64,000 nucleotides of DNA. Origin: XYD12-FULL-36-8 sp964613805 (GTDB lineage Bacteria > Bacteroidota > Ignavibacteria > Ignavibacteriales > Ignavibacteriaceae). The translations under genes were made by a program, and so were the position numbers. The stretch spans positions 68,214-132,213 of the forward strand of contig CAZTJF010000010.1 in NCBI GenBank assembly GCA_964613805.1. The letters run 5' to 3'. Shown here piece by piece: positions 17,620 to 27,257 of the stretch. Each line of letters starts with the position of its first letter. Positions within the stretch are counted from its first letter, which is position 1. The notes under the pieces are model-generated. The model saw only the letters and a list, made by a program, of their open reading frames with translations, searched no databases and was not told where the DNA came from.

Positions 17620-18600
17620 CTAATTTTTTCTGTTTATCACAAAATCCACTAGCTCTTCAAGCGAAACCCTGCTTGGCGATTCGGGAAATATTTGAAGGGA
17701 ATTTCTGGCTTTATCAGCATATTGAGAAGCAGCATCGAGTGCATAAGTCAATCCATCGTGCGCCTTCACAAAATCAATTACACTTTGAATATTTTTTTTG
17801 TCTTTTCCATTTTTAATCAGTTTTTTTATTTCACTCGCTTCATCTTTTGAAACTTTGCTTAAGGAATAAATCAACGGCAGTGTTATTTTCTTTTCTTTGA
17901 TATCAGTCCCGATTTTTTTTCCAAATAAACTGTAGTTACTGTCATAATCCAGAGTATCATCTTTTATTTGAAAAGCAATCCCGAGCGATTCGCCATAAAT
18001 TCTCATCGCCTCCACATAATCCGTATTATCCGAATTGCTCAAAGCCCCAATCTGACAGCAAGTTTCGAGAAGTGAAGCAGTTTTATCTTTGATTACTTGG
18101 AAGTATGTCTTTTCATCAATATCAAGTTTTCTTGTTTTTTGAATCTGCAACAGCTCTCCTTCAGCCATTCGCTTCACTGTATTTGTGATTACACCAAGAA
18201 AATCATAATCCTTTCCCTCAACAGCAAGCATGAGACCTCTGGATAAAAGATAATCACCCATTAAAACTGCTGCTTTATTTTTAAAGACAGCATTAACAGA
18301 CCACATTCCCCTTCTCTTCTCAGCATGGTCAACAACATCATCATGAATAAGAGTGGCAGTATGCAAAAATTCTACTAACACAGCACCTCGATAAGTTCTT
18401 TCGTCAATTCCTCCGGAAACTTTAGCAGATAATAGAACTAAAATCGGACGAATTTTTTTTCCTTTTTGTCGAATGATGTAACGAGCAATCAAGTCAACCA
18501 AGCTAACATTTGATTTCATTGCTTGTCGAAATCGGATGTTAAAACTTTCAAACTCAGTTTTTATCGGCTGGCTTATTTGTGTGAGATTACTTGCAATCAA
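17620..18600 (-). CDS. Long-chain polyprenyl diphosphate synthase
   Basis: 326 residues, the usual length of IspB/octaprenyl-diphosphate synthases. Both aspartate-rich motifs are present: DDVVD at 87-91 (in LIHDDVVDHAEKRRG) and DDTLD at 214-218. It condenses isopentenyl diphosphate onto an allylic primer to make the isoprenoid tail of a quinone, probably menaquinone. The start overlaps the tatC stop by four bases. Chain length cannot be read from the sequence. Confidence 0.9.
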   Translation of the reverse strand: MIASNLTQISQPIKTEFESFNIRFRQAMKSNVSLVDLIARYIIRQKGKKIRPILVLLSAKVSGGIDERTYRGAVLVEFLHTATLIHDDVVDHAEKRRGMWSVNAVFKNKAAVLMGDYLLSRGLMLAVEGKDYDFLGVITNTVKRMAEGELLQIQKTRKLDIDEKTYFQVIKDKTASLLETCCQIGALSNSDNTDYVEAMRIYGESLGIAFQIKDDTLDYDSNYSLFGKKIGTDIKEKKITLPLIYSLSKVSKDEASEIKKLIKNGKDKKNIQSVIDFVKAHDGLTYALDAASQYADKARNSLQIFPESPSRVSLEELVDFVINRKN

Positions 18601-19355
18601 GTTTTTTTCGCTGATAGTTTCGAAATGAATATACTTAATTCATAAAGTAAAACCAACGGAACTGCCAATATGATCTGTGAAACCGGATCAGTTCCGGGTG
18701 TTAAAATTGCTGCAGCAATCATTATAATCACTATTGAATGTTTTCTGTACTTACGCATGAAATTCGGTGTAAGTATACCAAGCTTTGTAAGAAAAAATGA
18801 TAACATGGGCAGTTCGAAGATTAATCCAGCCGCCAGCATAACACTAATAATAATGGACATGTATTCATCTATTGCAAATTGATTTGCAATTTGTGTTGAA
18901 CCAAATTGAGCAGCAAATTTCATAGTCAATGGCAGCATTATGAAATAAGCAAAAGCTATTCCTATCAAAAAACAAATTGATGAAAAAATTACTATAGCAG
19001 AAATATATTTTCGTTCATTTTTTTTTAAAGCCGGGGCGATGAATCGCCAAAGCTGATAAAAAATATTTGGAATACTCACGACTATACCTGCTATGATTGC
19101 AATCTGCATGTAAAGGAAAAGCTGTCCAAACGGCTTAAGGTTTTGTAAAGATGCGCCCGAATCCCGAGCAGGTTTAAGAAGAATAATATCTACAAGAAAA
19201 TCAATAAAAATCCAGCATACAATTGCACTAACTACAATTCCTAAAAGAGAGTAAATTATCCTCCATCTTAACTCTTCAAGGTGCTCGAGAAATGACATCT
19301 CAACACCAGTTTCATTTTCTGAGTTTTTATTTTGAATTGCTTTTTTTGATGCCAC
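18597..19355 (-). CDS. tatC: Twin-arginine translocase subunit TatC
   Basis: 252 residues with six predicted membrane helices. The N-terminal FLEHLEELRWRI motif and the conserved FxYFIMLPLTMKF segment are those of TatC, the receptor for folded proteins bearing twin-arginine signals. No tatA/tatB is in the window. It starts one base after glyA and overlaps the prenyl synthase. Confidence 0.93.
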   Translation of the reverse strand: MASKKAIQNKNSENETGVEMSFLEHLEELRWRIIYSLLGIVVSAIVCWIFIDFLVDIILLKPARDSGASLQNLKPFGQLFLYMQIAIIAGIVVSIPNIFYQLWRFIAPALKKNERKYISAIVIFSSICFLIGIAFAYFIMLPLTMKFAAQFGSTQIANQFAIDEYMSIIISVMLAAGLIFELPMLSFFLTKLGILTPNFMRKYRKHSIVIIMIAAAILTPGTDPVSQIILAVPLVLLYELSIFISKLSAKKT

Positions 19356-19356
19356 G

Positions 19357-20658
19357 CTAATTTTTAATTAACTCAGAATATAAAGGAAAGTTCTGTGTAA
19401 GGTTTTTAACTGAATTTTTAATTTCGGATAAAGCTTTTTCATCATTGTACTTATTAATGGCGTCATTAATAAATTCTGCAACAAGAAACATTTCTTTTTC
19501 TTTCATTCCGCGAGTAGTTACTGCAGGAGTTCCAACTCTTATTCCGCTTGTTACAAAAGGACTCCTTTGATCAAATGGAACCATATTTTTATTTACTGTC
19601 ATTCCCGCTAATTCAAGAGATATTTCTGCTTGTTTACCGGTTATGTTTTTGTTTGTGAGATCAATCAACATCAAGTGATTCTCAGTTCCGCTAGAGATGA
19701 CATCAAATCCAAACTCCATCAGCTTATTTGCTAATGCTTGTGCATTTGAAATTACTTGCTGTGCATAAACTTTAAATGAATCTTCTAATGCTTCACCAAA
19801 GGCAACTGCTTTAGCCATAATTATGTGCATCAATGGACCGCCCTGAATTCCAGGCATTACCATGCTGTCAATCATTTCTGACATCAACTTAAGACGATCA
19901 CCTTTGGGTGTTTTAATTCCAAATTGATTTTCTCTATCCTTACCAATAAGAATGATTCCGCCCCTTGGACCTCTTAAAGTTTTATGTGTTGTTGAAGTAA
20001 CAACATCACAAAATGCAAGAGGATTATTAAGCAGACCTTTTGCAATTAAGCCGGAAGGATGAGCCATGTCACACATCAAAAATGCTCCAATGGAATCCGC
20101 AATCTCTCTGAATTTTTTGTAATCCCATTCTCTTGAATATGCACTTGCACCCGTCACAATCATTTTTGGTTTTTCTTTTTTTGCAAGATCAGCAATGAGT
20201 TCGTAATCGAGCAACCTTGTATTCTTATTTAGTGTATAACTGATCGCTTGATATAATTGTCCAGAAAAATTTACAGGAGAACCATGAGTGAGATGACCGC
20301 CATGCGCAAGACTTAATCCCATAAACTTATCACCTGGTTTTAGGTAGGTCATGAAAACCGCCATATTTGCCTGTGATCCGCTATGTGGCTGAACATTAAC
20401 GTAATCAGCCCCGAATAATTTTTTAAGTCGCTCACGCGCAAGATTTTCAGCCATGTCAACATACTCGCAACCACCGTAGTATCGTTTGCCAGGATAACCT
20501 TCAGCATATTTATTGGTGAGAACGGAACCGGCTGCTTCTAATACGGCAGGGCTTACAAAATTTTCTGATGCAATCAGTTCAAGCTTATCTTGCTGACGTC
20601 TAATTTCATTTGATAAAACATCAAATATTTCGGGATCATTTTTTAAGTGTAGAAACAT
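19357..20658 (-). CDS. glyA: Serine hydroxymethyltransferase
   Basis: 433 residues. PLP enzyme interconverting serine and glycine with tetrahydrofolate. The Schiff-base lysine is K226 in TSTTHKTLRGPRGG, and the N-terminal LIASENFVSPAV and YAEGYPGKRYYGG motifs are intact. It is the first gene of the glyA-tatC-prenyl synthase run; the region upstream (20659-20836) holds a palindromic repeat. Confidence 0.96.
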   Translation of the reverse strand: MFLHLKNDPEIFDVLSNEIRRQQDKLELIASENFVSPAVLEAAGSVLTNKYAEGYPGKRYYGGCEYVDMAENLARERLKKLFGADYVNVQPHSGSQANMAVFMTYLKPGDKFMGLSLAHGGHLTHGSPVNFSGQLYQAISYTLNKNTRLLDYELIADLAKKEKPKMIVTGASAYSREWDYKKFREIADSIGAFLMCDMAHPSGLIAKGLLNNPLAFCDVVTSTTHKTLRGPRGGIILIGKDRENQFGIKTPKGDRLKLMSEMIDSMVMPGIQGGPLMHIIMAKAVAFGEALEDSFKVYAQQVISNAQALANKLMEFGFDVISSGTENHLMLIDLTNKNITGKQAEISLELAGMTVNKNMVPFDQRSPFVTSGIRVGTPAVTTRGMKEKEMFLVAEFINDAINKYNDEKALSEIKNSVKNLTQNFPLYSELIKN

Positions 20659-20755
20659 ATTACTTTTATTTTTATTGATTCAAATCAAGTTTTTTAATAT
20701 CGAACAAAGACATTCCGGTGAAGAAAAGCAAATGTCAAATCTTATAAGTACCAAA

Positions 20756-20807
20756 GATTTCTCACCCGATACATTACATTGATACGCAGTAATCGGGATC
20801 GAAATGA
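20756..20807. repeat. Intergenic palindromic element
   Basis: Nested complementary blocks: ATTTC near 20757 with GAAAT near 20801, and CCCGAT (20765-20770) with ATCGGG (20792-20797). The wording ATTTCTC...CGAAATGAC resembles interspersed repeats I recall from many Bacteroidota genomes. Copy number cannot be judged from this window. Confidence 0.4.
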
Positions 20808-20836
20808 CTGTTGTCCATTTTTAGATATCCGAGTAA

Positions 20837-21265
20837 TTACTCTTCAATTTTTTTTACTCTTTTTTCGTGCCTGCCGCCTTCAAATTTTGTATTAAGCCAA
20901 ATATCCAATATTTTGTAGATATTTTTCTCATCTAATAATCTCTCCCCGAGCGCAAGAAAGTTGGCATCATTATGTTTCCGTGATAGTTCAGCCATTTGTT
21001 CATCAACAACAAGTGCGGCTCTAACACCTTTAAATTTATTAGCAACTATCGAAACACCGATACCCGATCCGCAAACTCCGATACCTAAATCTGAGCTATG
21101 CTTCGATACATCTAATGCAGCAAGTTTAATAAAATCAGGATAGTCAACAGAATCAGAAGAAAAGGTTCCGTGGTCAATTACCACGAAACCTTTTTTCTCT
21201 AAATAGTTTTTGATTAGCTGTTTATACTTGTAGCCCGCATGATCGGAGGCAATTGAAATTTTCAT
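20837..21265 (-). CDS. rpiB: Ribose-5-phosphate isomerase B
   Basis: 142 residues, the RpiB/LacAB fold. The N-terminal SDHAGY (D9, H10), the catalytic cysteine C65 in GVCGSGIG and a histidine at 98 (SRKHNDAN) are conserved. It isomerises ribose-5-phosphate and ribulose-5-phosphate in the pentose phosphate pathway. The start shares one base with the stop of the upstream TPR gene. Confidence 0.94.
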   Translation of the reverse strand: MKISIASDHAGYKYKQLIKNYLEKKGFVVIDHGTFSSDSVDYPDFIKLAALDVSKHSSDLGIGVCGSGIGVSIVANKFKGVRAALVVDEQMAELSRKHNDANFLALGERLLDEKNIYKILDIWLNTKFEGGRHEKRVKKIEE

Positions 21266-22545
21266 TACGGTACTGTAACACTTTTACCTATCCAGCCAAA
21301 ACAGCTTCCTGAAATTGGAATTACGGTTCCAGACTTAAGTTTACGGAAAAAGTAATCTTCCTTTGTAGGCACCGAATTGGATAAAGCATTTATTCTATCT
21401 TGTGCTTGTTGTGCAATCGAAGCATCAACATTTTTTGCCTTTCTATAAGTATCTACTGCAAGTAAATAAACAAGTTTTGTGTCAAAATTAAATTCACAAC
21501 CTCTTGCGGATTGTTCATACAAAAGTCCTTCATTAAAGATTGCTTGTCCCCAGCCCTTTCCAATATCGCTTGCTTTTTGATATTGTGTTCTCGCTGCAGA
21601 TAATTGTCCTTTATCTTTATATAAAATTCCTAAATTGAGGTAATGAACTTTATTGTCTGGATCAAGCTGAATTAATTTTTTCAATGCGGCTTCGGCTTTA
21701 TCTAACTTATCCATTTTTTGGTACGCAGAAGCTAATTGATTCCAATAATTAATAGAGGCCGGTTCTTTAGCTACAAGAAACTCTAAAGCTACAATTGCTT
21801 CCTCAAATCTGCTTGCTTTAATTGCCAATGCAGCATAGTTCCATGCTTTTGTAAGATTCTCTTTGTCCAAATCCCATGTTTTTTTTCTGAGATCAACAAG
21901 CTCATCAATATTTTCAACAAGAGTTTCCAATTCGATTGGCCACTGGGGATTATTGGGTTCCTTCTCACCAAGCAATGAATAAAGATCAATTGCTTTTGTG
22001 CGGTTCTCGGTATTGTCAGTGTAATTTCTCTTATACAATTGTCCTAACCGATTATAATAATAGGACGAGAGGTTAGGATCGAAACTGAAAGCGTCCTCAT
22101 ACTCCTTGATTACAATTTCATCCTTTTCGCTAAGCCAAATTTCAGAAACAAAAGCTTTACGAACCTGAAAATATCCTTTTGCATCAGGAAAATGTTCGAG
22201 TGCTAAACCATAGAAGTAAAGTATTGTATCGTTAATACTCTTGATCGTTTCCGGTGATGCGTTTGAAGAATCATGCAAATACCAGAAACAGTCCTCCATT
22301 TTGTAATAGATCCATTTTGCAAAACGTTTTGGATCCATCTGCAGTACTGACCAACCATATGGAAGTGCACTGATGCAATCTTTATTCTTATAATATTCTG
22401 AGAATAGACTATACTCCGTTAGAATTTTCGCTGAATCGGTCGGACTATAAATATACTCCCGATTTTCAATTTTTGTACTTGCTGTCGAACAATTAATTGT
22501 GAATACGAGAGAAAGTAAAGCAAATAATGCTGTTAGATGTTTCAA
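21265..22545 (-). CDS. TPR-repeat lipoprotein
   Basis: About 426 residues from a TTG at 22545, with AAAGGA correctly spaced upstream. A longer frame from an ATG at 22608 would place 21 extra residues before the signal sequence and overlap the preceding gene. From the TTG the protein has a clean lipoprotein signal (lipobox TINC). It then has an all-helical region with tetratricopeptide repeats, clearest at about residues 230-330 (PASINYWNQLASAYQKMDK, then DPDNKVHYLNLGILYKDKG). Probably a periplasmic-side outer-membrane scaffold. Its partner may be the adjacent barrel protein. Confidence 0.75.
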   Translation of the reverse strand: MKHLTALFALLSLVFTINCSTASTKIENREYIYSPTDSAKILTEYSLFSEYYKNKDCISALPYGWSVLQMDPKRFAKWIYYKMEDCFWYLHDSSNASPETIKSINDTILYFYGLALEHFPDAKGYFQVRKAFVSEIWLSEKDEIVIKEYEDAFSFDPNLSSYYYNRLGQLYKRNYTDNTENRTKAIDLYSLLGEKEPNNPQWPIELETLVENIDELVDLRKKTWDLDKENLTKAWNYAALAIKASRFEEAIVALEFLVAKEPASINYWNQLASAYQKMDKLDKAEAALKKLIQLDPDNKVHYLNLGILYKDKGQLSAARTQYQKASDIGKGWGQAIFNEGLLYEQSARGCEFNFDTKLVYLLAVDTYRKAKNVDASIAQQAQDRINALSNSVPTKEDYFFRKLKSGTVIPISGSCFGWIGKSVTVP

Positions 22546-22573
22546 TTTATTTCCTTTGAAATTATTGAAAAAA

Positions 22574-23821
22574 TTATTTTTCCTGTCTAAGAAACCAAAG
22601 TTCGCCAAGACTTAATCCTATTCCTAATTTAATAATATCTTCTTGAAGAAGATTTGATTCTTTTGTTCCACGCCTCGAGTACATCAAACCTATATCTAAT
22701 GTATTCTCATAACTGAACGGTAAAGATGCTCCAATTGAAACCGAATATTGGTTTATTCCTTTAGAATTAATTAAATACTGCGTTTGTTCATAGCTTAAAC
22801 CTGCACGTAAAATGATTTGTTCCCAAAATGTGCTGCCTAATTCTCGTGAAGGGCGATACTCAAATCCGCTGCTTATTTTATAAGCGTCTCTTAATTCAGT
22901 CGGCGTGAAATCATTTGTTTTGTATTTACTCCATGCTTGAGAGGAATAATCTAAACTGAACAAAAATTTATTTCTTAAGCTAAAACTCATCCCCATCGAT
23001 AATTTAGTAGGAATGTTTACTTCACCTCTGCCTGAGACTAATGTATCAATGCCAACAACCGAACTTGCAGTGTACAAAGTATCATTTATTAAATTTGAAA
23101 AAAGATTTGCTGACATACCGAATCTTAAATCAGAGATAGATTTTAGCTCAAGTAATTTCGAAAAATCGGGAGAAATAAAACCAATTGTACCGCCAATTCC
23201 GCGATACTCATTATTCCTTTTATACTCACTTGAAAAAGAAACTGAATTGTTAAAATCAACTCGTGATAAATAATTTACATTTCCAAAATAGTAATCAAAC
23301 GAAGCTCCAACTGATAAATCAAAGGGAAGTGAATAAGATGTACTGACAAAAGCTTTTGAAAGTCCGCCATTCCCTGAATATTCAATCGTATAATCCCCGA
23401 TTAAAGGAGCAGCAGAAGTTAAATTTTCGACAACTTTATAGCTGACATTTGAAAATGGAACCAACCCAATCGCCATACCAAATCCGTATTGATTGCTAAT
23501 AGGAATTCCAACAGCGAAACCGCCAAAATTCATTTCTGAAAAATAATTTTTCTGTAAGGTGCTTGATAAGAACGTCCCATTATAATTCAGACTGAATTCA
23601 ATCCTTGTTTTACCAATTCTATGAAGTGAGGCAGGATTGAGGATTGAAATGAAATCAACATCAGCAACAGAAGCACCAAGCTGTCCCATACCCATTTTAC
23701 GAACCGAAAATGAATAGTCCAAATCACCTAAACCGAAACGTGAATAGCTCGTGCTGCTTTGCGCACTTAAGCTGCCTACTAATAAAGTAATCATCAACAC
23801 TATTAAAAATTTATATTTCAT
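22574..23821 (-). CDS. Outer-membrane beta-barrel protein
   Basis: 415 residues with a signal peptide (ending SLSAQ) and alternating hydrophobic beta-strands to the C-terminus. The early SYSRFGLGDL and LNPASLHRIGKT segments resemble FadL/PorV-like barrels of the FCB group. No specific substrate can be named. It overlaps the stop-start junction with the upstream lipoprotein gene by four bases. Confidence 0.7.
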   Translation of the reverse strand: MKYKFLIVLMITLLVGSLSAQSSTSYSRFGLGDLDYSFSVRKMGMGQLGASVADVDFISILNPASLHRIGKTRIEFSLNYNGTFLSSTLQKNYFSEMNFGGFAVGIPISNQYGFGMAIGLVPFSNVSYKVVENLTSAAPLIGDYTIEYSGNGGLSKAFVSTSYSLPFDLSVGASFDYYFGNVNYLSRVDFNNSVSFSSEYKRNNEYRGIGGTIGFISPDFSKLLELKSISDLRFGMSANLFSNLINDTLYTASSVVGIDTLVSGRGEVNIPTKLSMGMSFSLRNKFLFSLDYSSQAWSKYKTNDFTPTELRDAYKISSGFEYRPSRELGSTFWEQIILRAGLSYEQTQYLINSKGINQYSVSIGASLPFSYENTLDIGLMYSRRGTKESNLLQEDIIKLGIGLSLGELWFLRQEK

Positions 23822-24993
23822 TTTTTAGATGTATAGATAATTTGAAGTTTTGGTCTTTCCTCAAAATTTATTGCACCACTCCCCTTGATTGCAAAAATTT
23901 CGACACCATTTAGTTTATCAGATGCAGCAACCAACAAACCTTGATTACTTTTTTCAACCAATGCTCTTTGAATATACGAAGTGACACTGCCTTTAAAAGT
24001 ATTCTGATCCCTATCGAGAAATAGTGCGAAAGAAGAATCAATTAATAAGCTAACACTGTCGGTTAAATAATTCACTCGCAGCGAGTTAGTATAGCTCGAA
24101 CCCGTTAATGTCTTAAGAGTATCAAGGGTTAAAGTTAGCTGTGCGTAATTTACTACTATACTTTCCGGTAAACTCGATAAATCAAAGAATAATCTTGCTT
24201 CACTGTTTAATCCTGATTGGATACCGATATTTTCTGCACCAACATCCGGAAGTGAACCACTGACAACACTCAAATCAATAGAGGGGAAAAAACTCACCGT
24301 ATCAATATACACTCCTGTTTTTTCCATAACTATCTTCAAGGAAGGAATCGGAACATCTTCAACTGATAAAGCTTGAAATCCAATTATTTTCTGGGAATTA
24401 GCAGATGGCTTGATGTATAATCCATTTACTGCCGGTAAACTTGTATCTGCATTTGCCTTGAGCCAGCTAAGTGCAATCTGATTATCAAAATAGAAACTGT
24501 TAATAGTATCAGAAAAAGTTTTGTTGAAAGAGACATCATTCGCATCAAATGATAAAAGTGAAAGACTATCTGAAGTAAATCCTGTTGACCAACTGCTATT
24601 TATTTTGTGAACATTATAATCAATTTGGGCTGCGCTGTCACCAAAAGAATAATTTTTAGTAAACTCAATTTTGGCAGAAGTAACTGTTATTTCATTATTA
24701 AGTAACTGCTGTTTAGTGGAATCAGCGAAGTAAATTAAAAACTTGATAAGAATGCCTGCTTCTAAATTAGCTTTTTTTCCAAGCAGCAGCCGATTTGCAT
24801 TGCTTAGAGCGATAACTTTTTTAGAAACACTTGAAGACTGAAATAAGGAATCCTTAGCTGAATCAAGTTGAAGAACATTTATTAAATCTTGCGATAAGAG
24901 ATTTGACCCGATAGAAGAAGGTGAATCACTGCACGAAATGTGAAGTAAGGAAATCGTAATTAAGAATAACAGAATAAAAGTGCGATTGGACAA
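23818..24993 (-). CDS. Surface lipoprotein, beta-rich, unknown function
   Basis: About 391 residues from a TTG at 24993, which has GGAG nine bases upstream and lies one base past the gmhB stop. An ATG at 25017 lacks a ribosome site, and one at 25059 adds a non-signal leader. The TTG start gives a good lipoprotein signal (lipobox HISC, then SDSPSS). The rest is beta-rich with no cysteine pairs. The C-terminal fifth (EERPKLQIIY) resembles the DNRLRE/DUF4270-type strands of Bacteroidota surface lipoproteins, but the family is uncertain. Confidence 0.6.
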   Translation of the reverse strand: MSNRTFILLFLITISLLHISCSDSPSSIGSNLLSQDLINVLQLDSAKDSLFQSSSVSKKVIALSNANRLLLGKKANLEAGILIKFLIYFADSTKQQLLNNEITVTSAKIEFTKNYSFGDSAAQIDYNVHKINSSWSTGFTSDSLSLLSFDANDVSFNKTFSDTINSFYFDNQIALSWLKANADTSLPAVNGLYIKPSANSQKIIGFQALSVEDVPIPSLKIVMEKTGVYIDTVSFFPSIDLSVVSGSLPDVGAENIGIQSGLNSEARLFFDLSSLPESIVVNYAQLTLTLDTLKTLTGSSYTNSLRVNYLTDSVSLLIDSSFALFLDRDQNTFKGSVTSYIQRALVEKSNQGLLVAASDKLNGVEIFAIKGSGAINFEERPKLQIIYTSKK

Positions 24994-24994
24994 A

Positions 24995-25570
24995 TTAATT
25001 TTCTCCGCAAAAGTCATTAATAATAAATCTGCAAGCTTGATCCAGATTTTCGGCAACAAAAGTGGGAATTTTATTTTGCTTTTGCAAGATAGAAAAACTC
25101 TCTGTTCCGTAACCAGTTTTCACAAGAATTGATTTCATTCCGGCATTAAACCCGCATTGAATATCTGAAATCGTATCACCAATAAAATATGATTTACTTA
25201 AATCAATCTGAAATTCTTTAGCCGCATCAAAGACAAGTTTAGGAGAAGGTTTGCGGCATTCACATTCTTCTTCATTATTGTAATCGGGATGATAGGGGCA
25301 ATAGTAGAAGGCATCAATGGAAGTATCTTTTTCCAAGAGAAGCTCATTTATTTTGTTATTTACTTCATCTACCATTTGTTTAGTGATCAATCCTCTGGCT
25401 ACACCTGATTGATTTGATATCACAATCAACTTACAATTTAACTTTACTTTTAATTCTGATAGTGCTTTTGCTGCACCCGGGAAAAGTTTAACATTTGACG
25501 GTTCACCTAAATAACCCGGGTCTTCGTTGATTGTTCCATCCCGGTCAAGAAAAACGGCAATGTTTGGCAT
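24995..25570 (-). CDS. gmhB: D-glycero-beta-D-manno-heptose 1,7-bisphosphate 7-phosphatase
   Basis: 191 residues of the HAD-IIIA class. DRDGT (nucleophile D9, acid D11) opens the protein. A zinc loop is formed by C91, H94, C103 and C105, as in GmhB, and GDTISD is the acidic motif IV. The enzyme removes the 7-phosphate in ADP-heptose synthesis, implying a heptose-containing LPS. A histidinol-phosphatase role is an alternative for this subfamily. Two bases separate it from glgA. Confidence 0.88.
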   Translation of the reverse strand: MPNIAVFLDRDGTINEDPGYLGEPSNVKLFPGAAKALSELKVKLNCKLIVISNQSGVARGLITKQMVDEVNNKINELLLEKDTSIDAFYYCPYHPDYNNEEECECRKPSPKLVFDAAKEFQIDLSKSYFIGDTISDIQCGFNAGMKSILVKTGYGTESFSILQKQNKIPTFVAENLDQACRFIINDFCGEN

Positions 25571-25572
25571 TA

Positions 25573-27063
25573 CTAATTTTCAAGAATCGTTTTGTAGAGG
25601 TCAACATATTTCTTTGCTGAAGCATTCCAACTAAAATCCATCTTCATACCGTTACGCATTATTCTCATCCATTTTTTCTTATCTTCAAAAAGTTTTAAAG
25701 CGCGTTTCATTTCCTTAAGTAATGCTTCTGCTTCGTATTTTTTAAAAACAAAACCATTGCCTTCATCGGTTTTTTCATCAAAACGGATTACAGTATCAGC
25801 AAGACCTCCGGTTTCTCGCACAATTGGAACCGTACCATATGCTAAACTGTACATTTGGTTTAGTCCACATGGTTCGACCTGTGACGGCATTAGGAAAATA
25901 TCCGCTCCGGCTTCTATCAAATGGGCAAGTTCATCATTAAAGCCAAGATAACAGGCAAATTTGTTTTTATACTTTTCACTCATTTTTTCAAAAAAGGCAT
26001 GAAACTTTTTATCGCCTGTACCAAGAAGAATGAACTGTAATTTCATACTCATCATCTCTTTAAAGGCATCGGCTATAAGATCTATACCTTTAGAATTGTA
26101 AAGTCGTGAAATCACACCAATTATTGGAATCTGCGGGTCGAAGTTCAACCCAAATTTACTCGCAAGTTCCATTTTATTTTCTACTTTACTTTCCAAATCT
26201 TTTGAGGAATATTTTTTTACAATATGTTTATCCTTTTCAGGGTTCCAAACATTCATATCAATTCCGTTAACAATTCCAAAAAGATCATTTTTTCTCTTTG
26301 ACAAAACATTTTTCAAGCCTGAACCTAAATCATCTTTAGTTCTGATTTCATTTGCATATGTTTCGCTGACTGTGTTTATAACATCTGCAAACATAAGCCC
26401 GCTTTTCATAAAGTTGATTTTACCATTCAATTCAATTCCACGCTCGGAGTTTAGTTCCTCAGGCAAACCGGTTTTCTTAAAAGTTGATTTCGGAAACTCA
26501 CCCTGATAATCAATATTATGAATTGTAAAAAGAGTTTTGAAGCGGTCAAAATTTTCACTGTTTTTGTAAACTGTTTTAATGTATGCAGGAATTAAACCGC
26601 ACTGCCAATCATTACAATGAATTATATCCGGAATCCAACCTAACCTTGTAATCAATTCAGGAATTGATCGGGCAAGTAAGATATATCTTTCATCATTATC
26701 GGGATAATCTTTCTCGGTTTTTGGATCAATGTAAAGACCATTCCTGCTCCCGAAGTACTCATGGTTTTCTAAAAAATAAATCTGAACTCTAACTTTTGGT
26801 CCGGGTAAAAAACATGATTTAAGTGAAAAAACAACATCCTTATCACCAATTTTAATAGGAATATCCTTTAACCTAACCACTTCATGAATTTTAAATTTTC
26901 GCTGGTCAACAGCACCATATTTTGGAATGACAATTCTTACCTCATTTCCCATATCAGATAAATATTGCGGCAGTGCTGAAGAAACATCGGCCAAACCTCC
27001 GGTTTTAACAAATGGCATAACCTCGGATGACACGAATAGTATTTTGAATTTTCTTGGTGGCAT
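25573..27063 (-). CDS. glgA: Glycogen (starch) synthase
   Basis: 496 residues of the GT5 family. The N-terminal KTGGLADV (from K20) binds ADP-glucose, and the C-terminal PSQVEPCGLNQMYSLAYG contains the conserved EPCGL catalytic region. It extends alpha-1,4-glucan chains in the cytoplasm. First gene of the minus-strand run, divergent from the SPOR lipoprotein across a 194-base gap. Confidence 0.94.
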   Translation of the reverse strand: MPPRKFKILFVSSEVMPFVKTGGLADVSSALPQYLSDMGNEVRIVIPKYGAVDQRKFKIHEVVRLKDIPIKIGDKDVVFSLKSCFLPGPKVRVQIYFLENHEYFGSRNGLYIDPKTEKDYPDNDERYILLARSIPELITRLGWIPDIIHCNDWQCGLIPAYIKTVYKNSENFDRFKTLFTIHNIDYQGEFPKSTFKKTGLPEELNSERGIELNGKINFMKSGLMFADVINTVSETYANEIRTKDDLGSGLKNVLSKRKNDLFGIVNGIDMNVWNPEKDKHIVKKYSSKDLESKVENKMELASKFGLNFDPQIPIIGVISRLYNSKGIDLIADAFKEMMSMKLQFILLGTGDKKFHAFFEKMSEKYKNKFACYLGFNDELAHLIEAGADIFLMPSQVEPCGLNQMYSLAYGTVPIVRETGGLADTVIRFDEKTDEGNGFVFKKYEAEALLKEMKRALKLFEDKKKWMRIMRNGMKMDFSWNASAKKYVDLYKTILEN

Positions 27064-27257
27064 GGTTTATTTTGATATTAGTGAAGGATAATTCATAAAA
27101 ATGATTACAAATTTACGAAATAAAATAGCTGAACCCAAAAATTTTACACTTTTGCGGTTTCAGCCGTAAGAATAGGTTGTATTAAAAAATCCTAAAACTT
27201 AACTTTAGAGCATCAAATAAATCCATTTTTTAGCCCTTGAATTATTAGAACTATAAA

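Noticed and set aside
18670..18882. 70-codon plus-strand frame inside tatC
   Set aside because: Antisense shadow of a conserved gene with a hydrophobic pattern mirrored from tatC helices.
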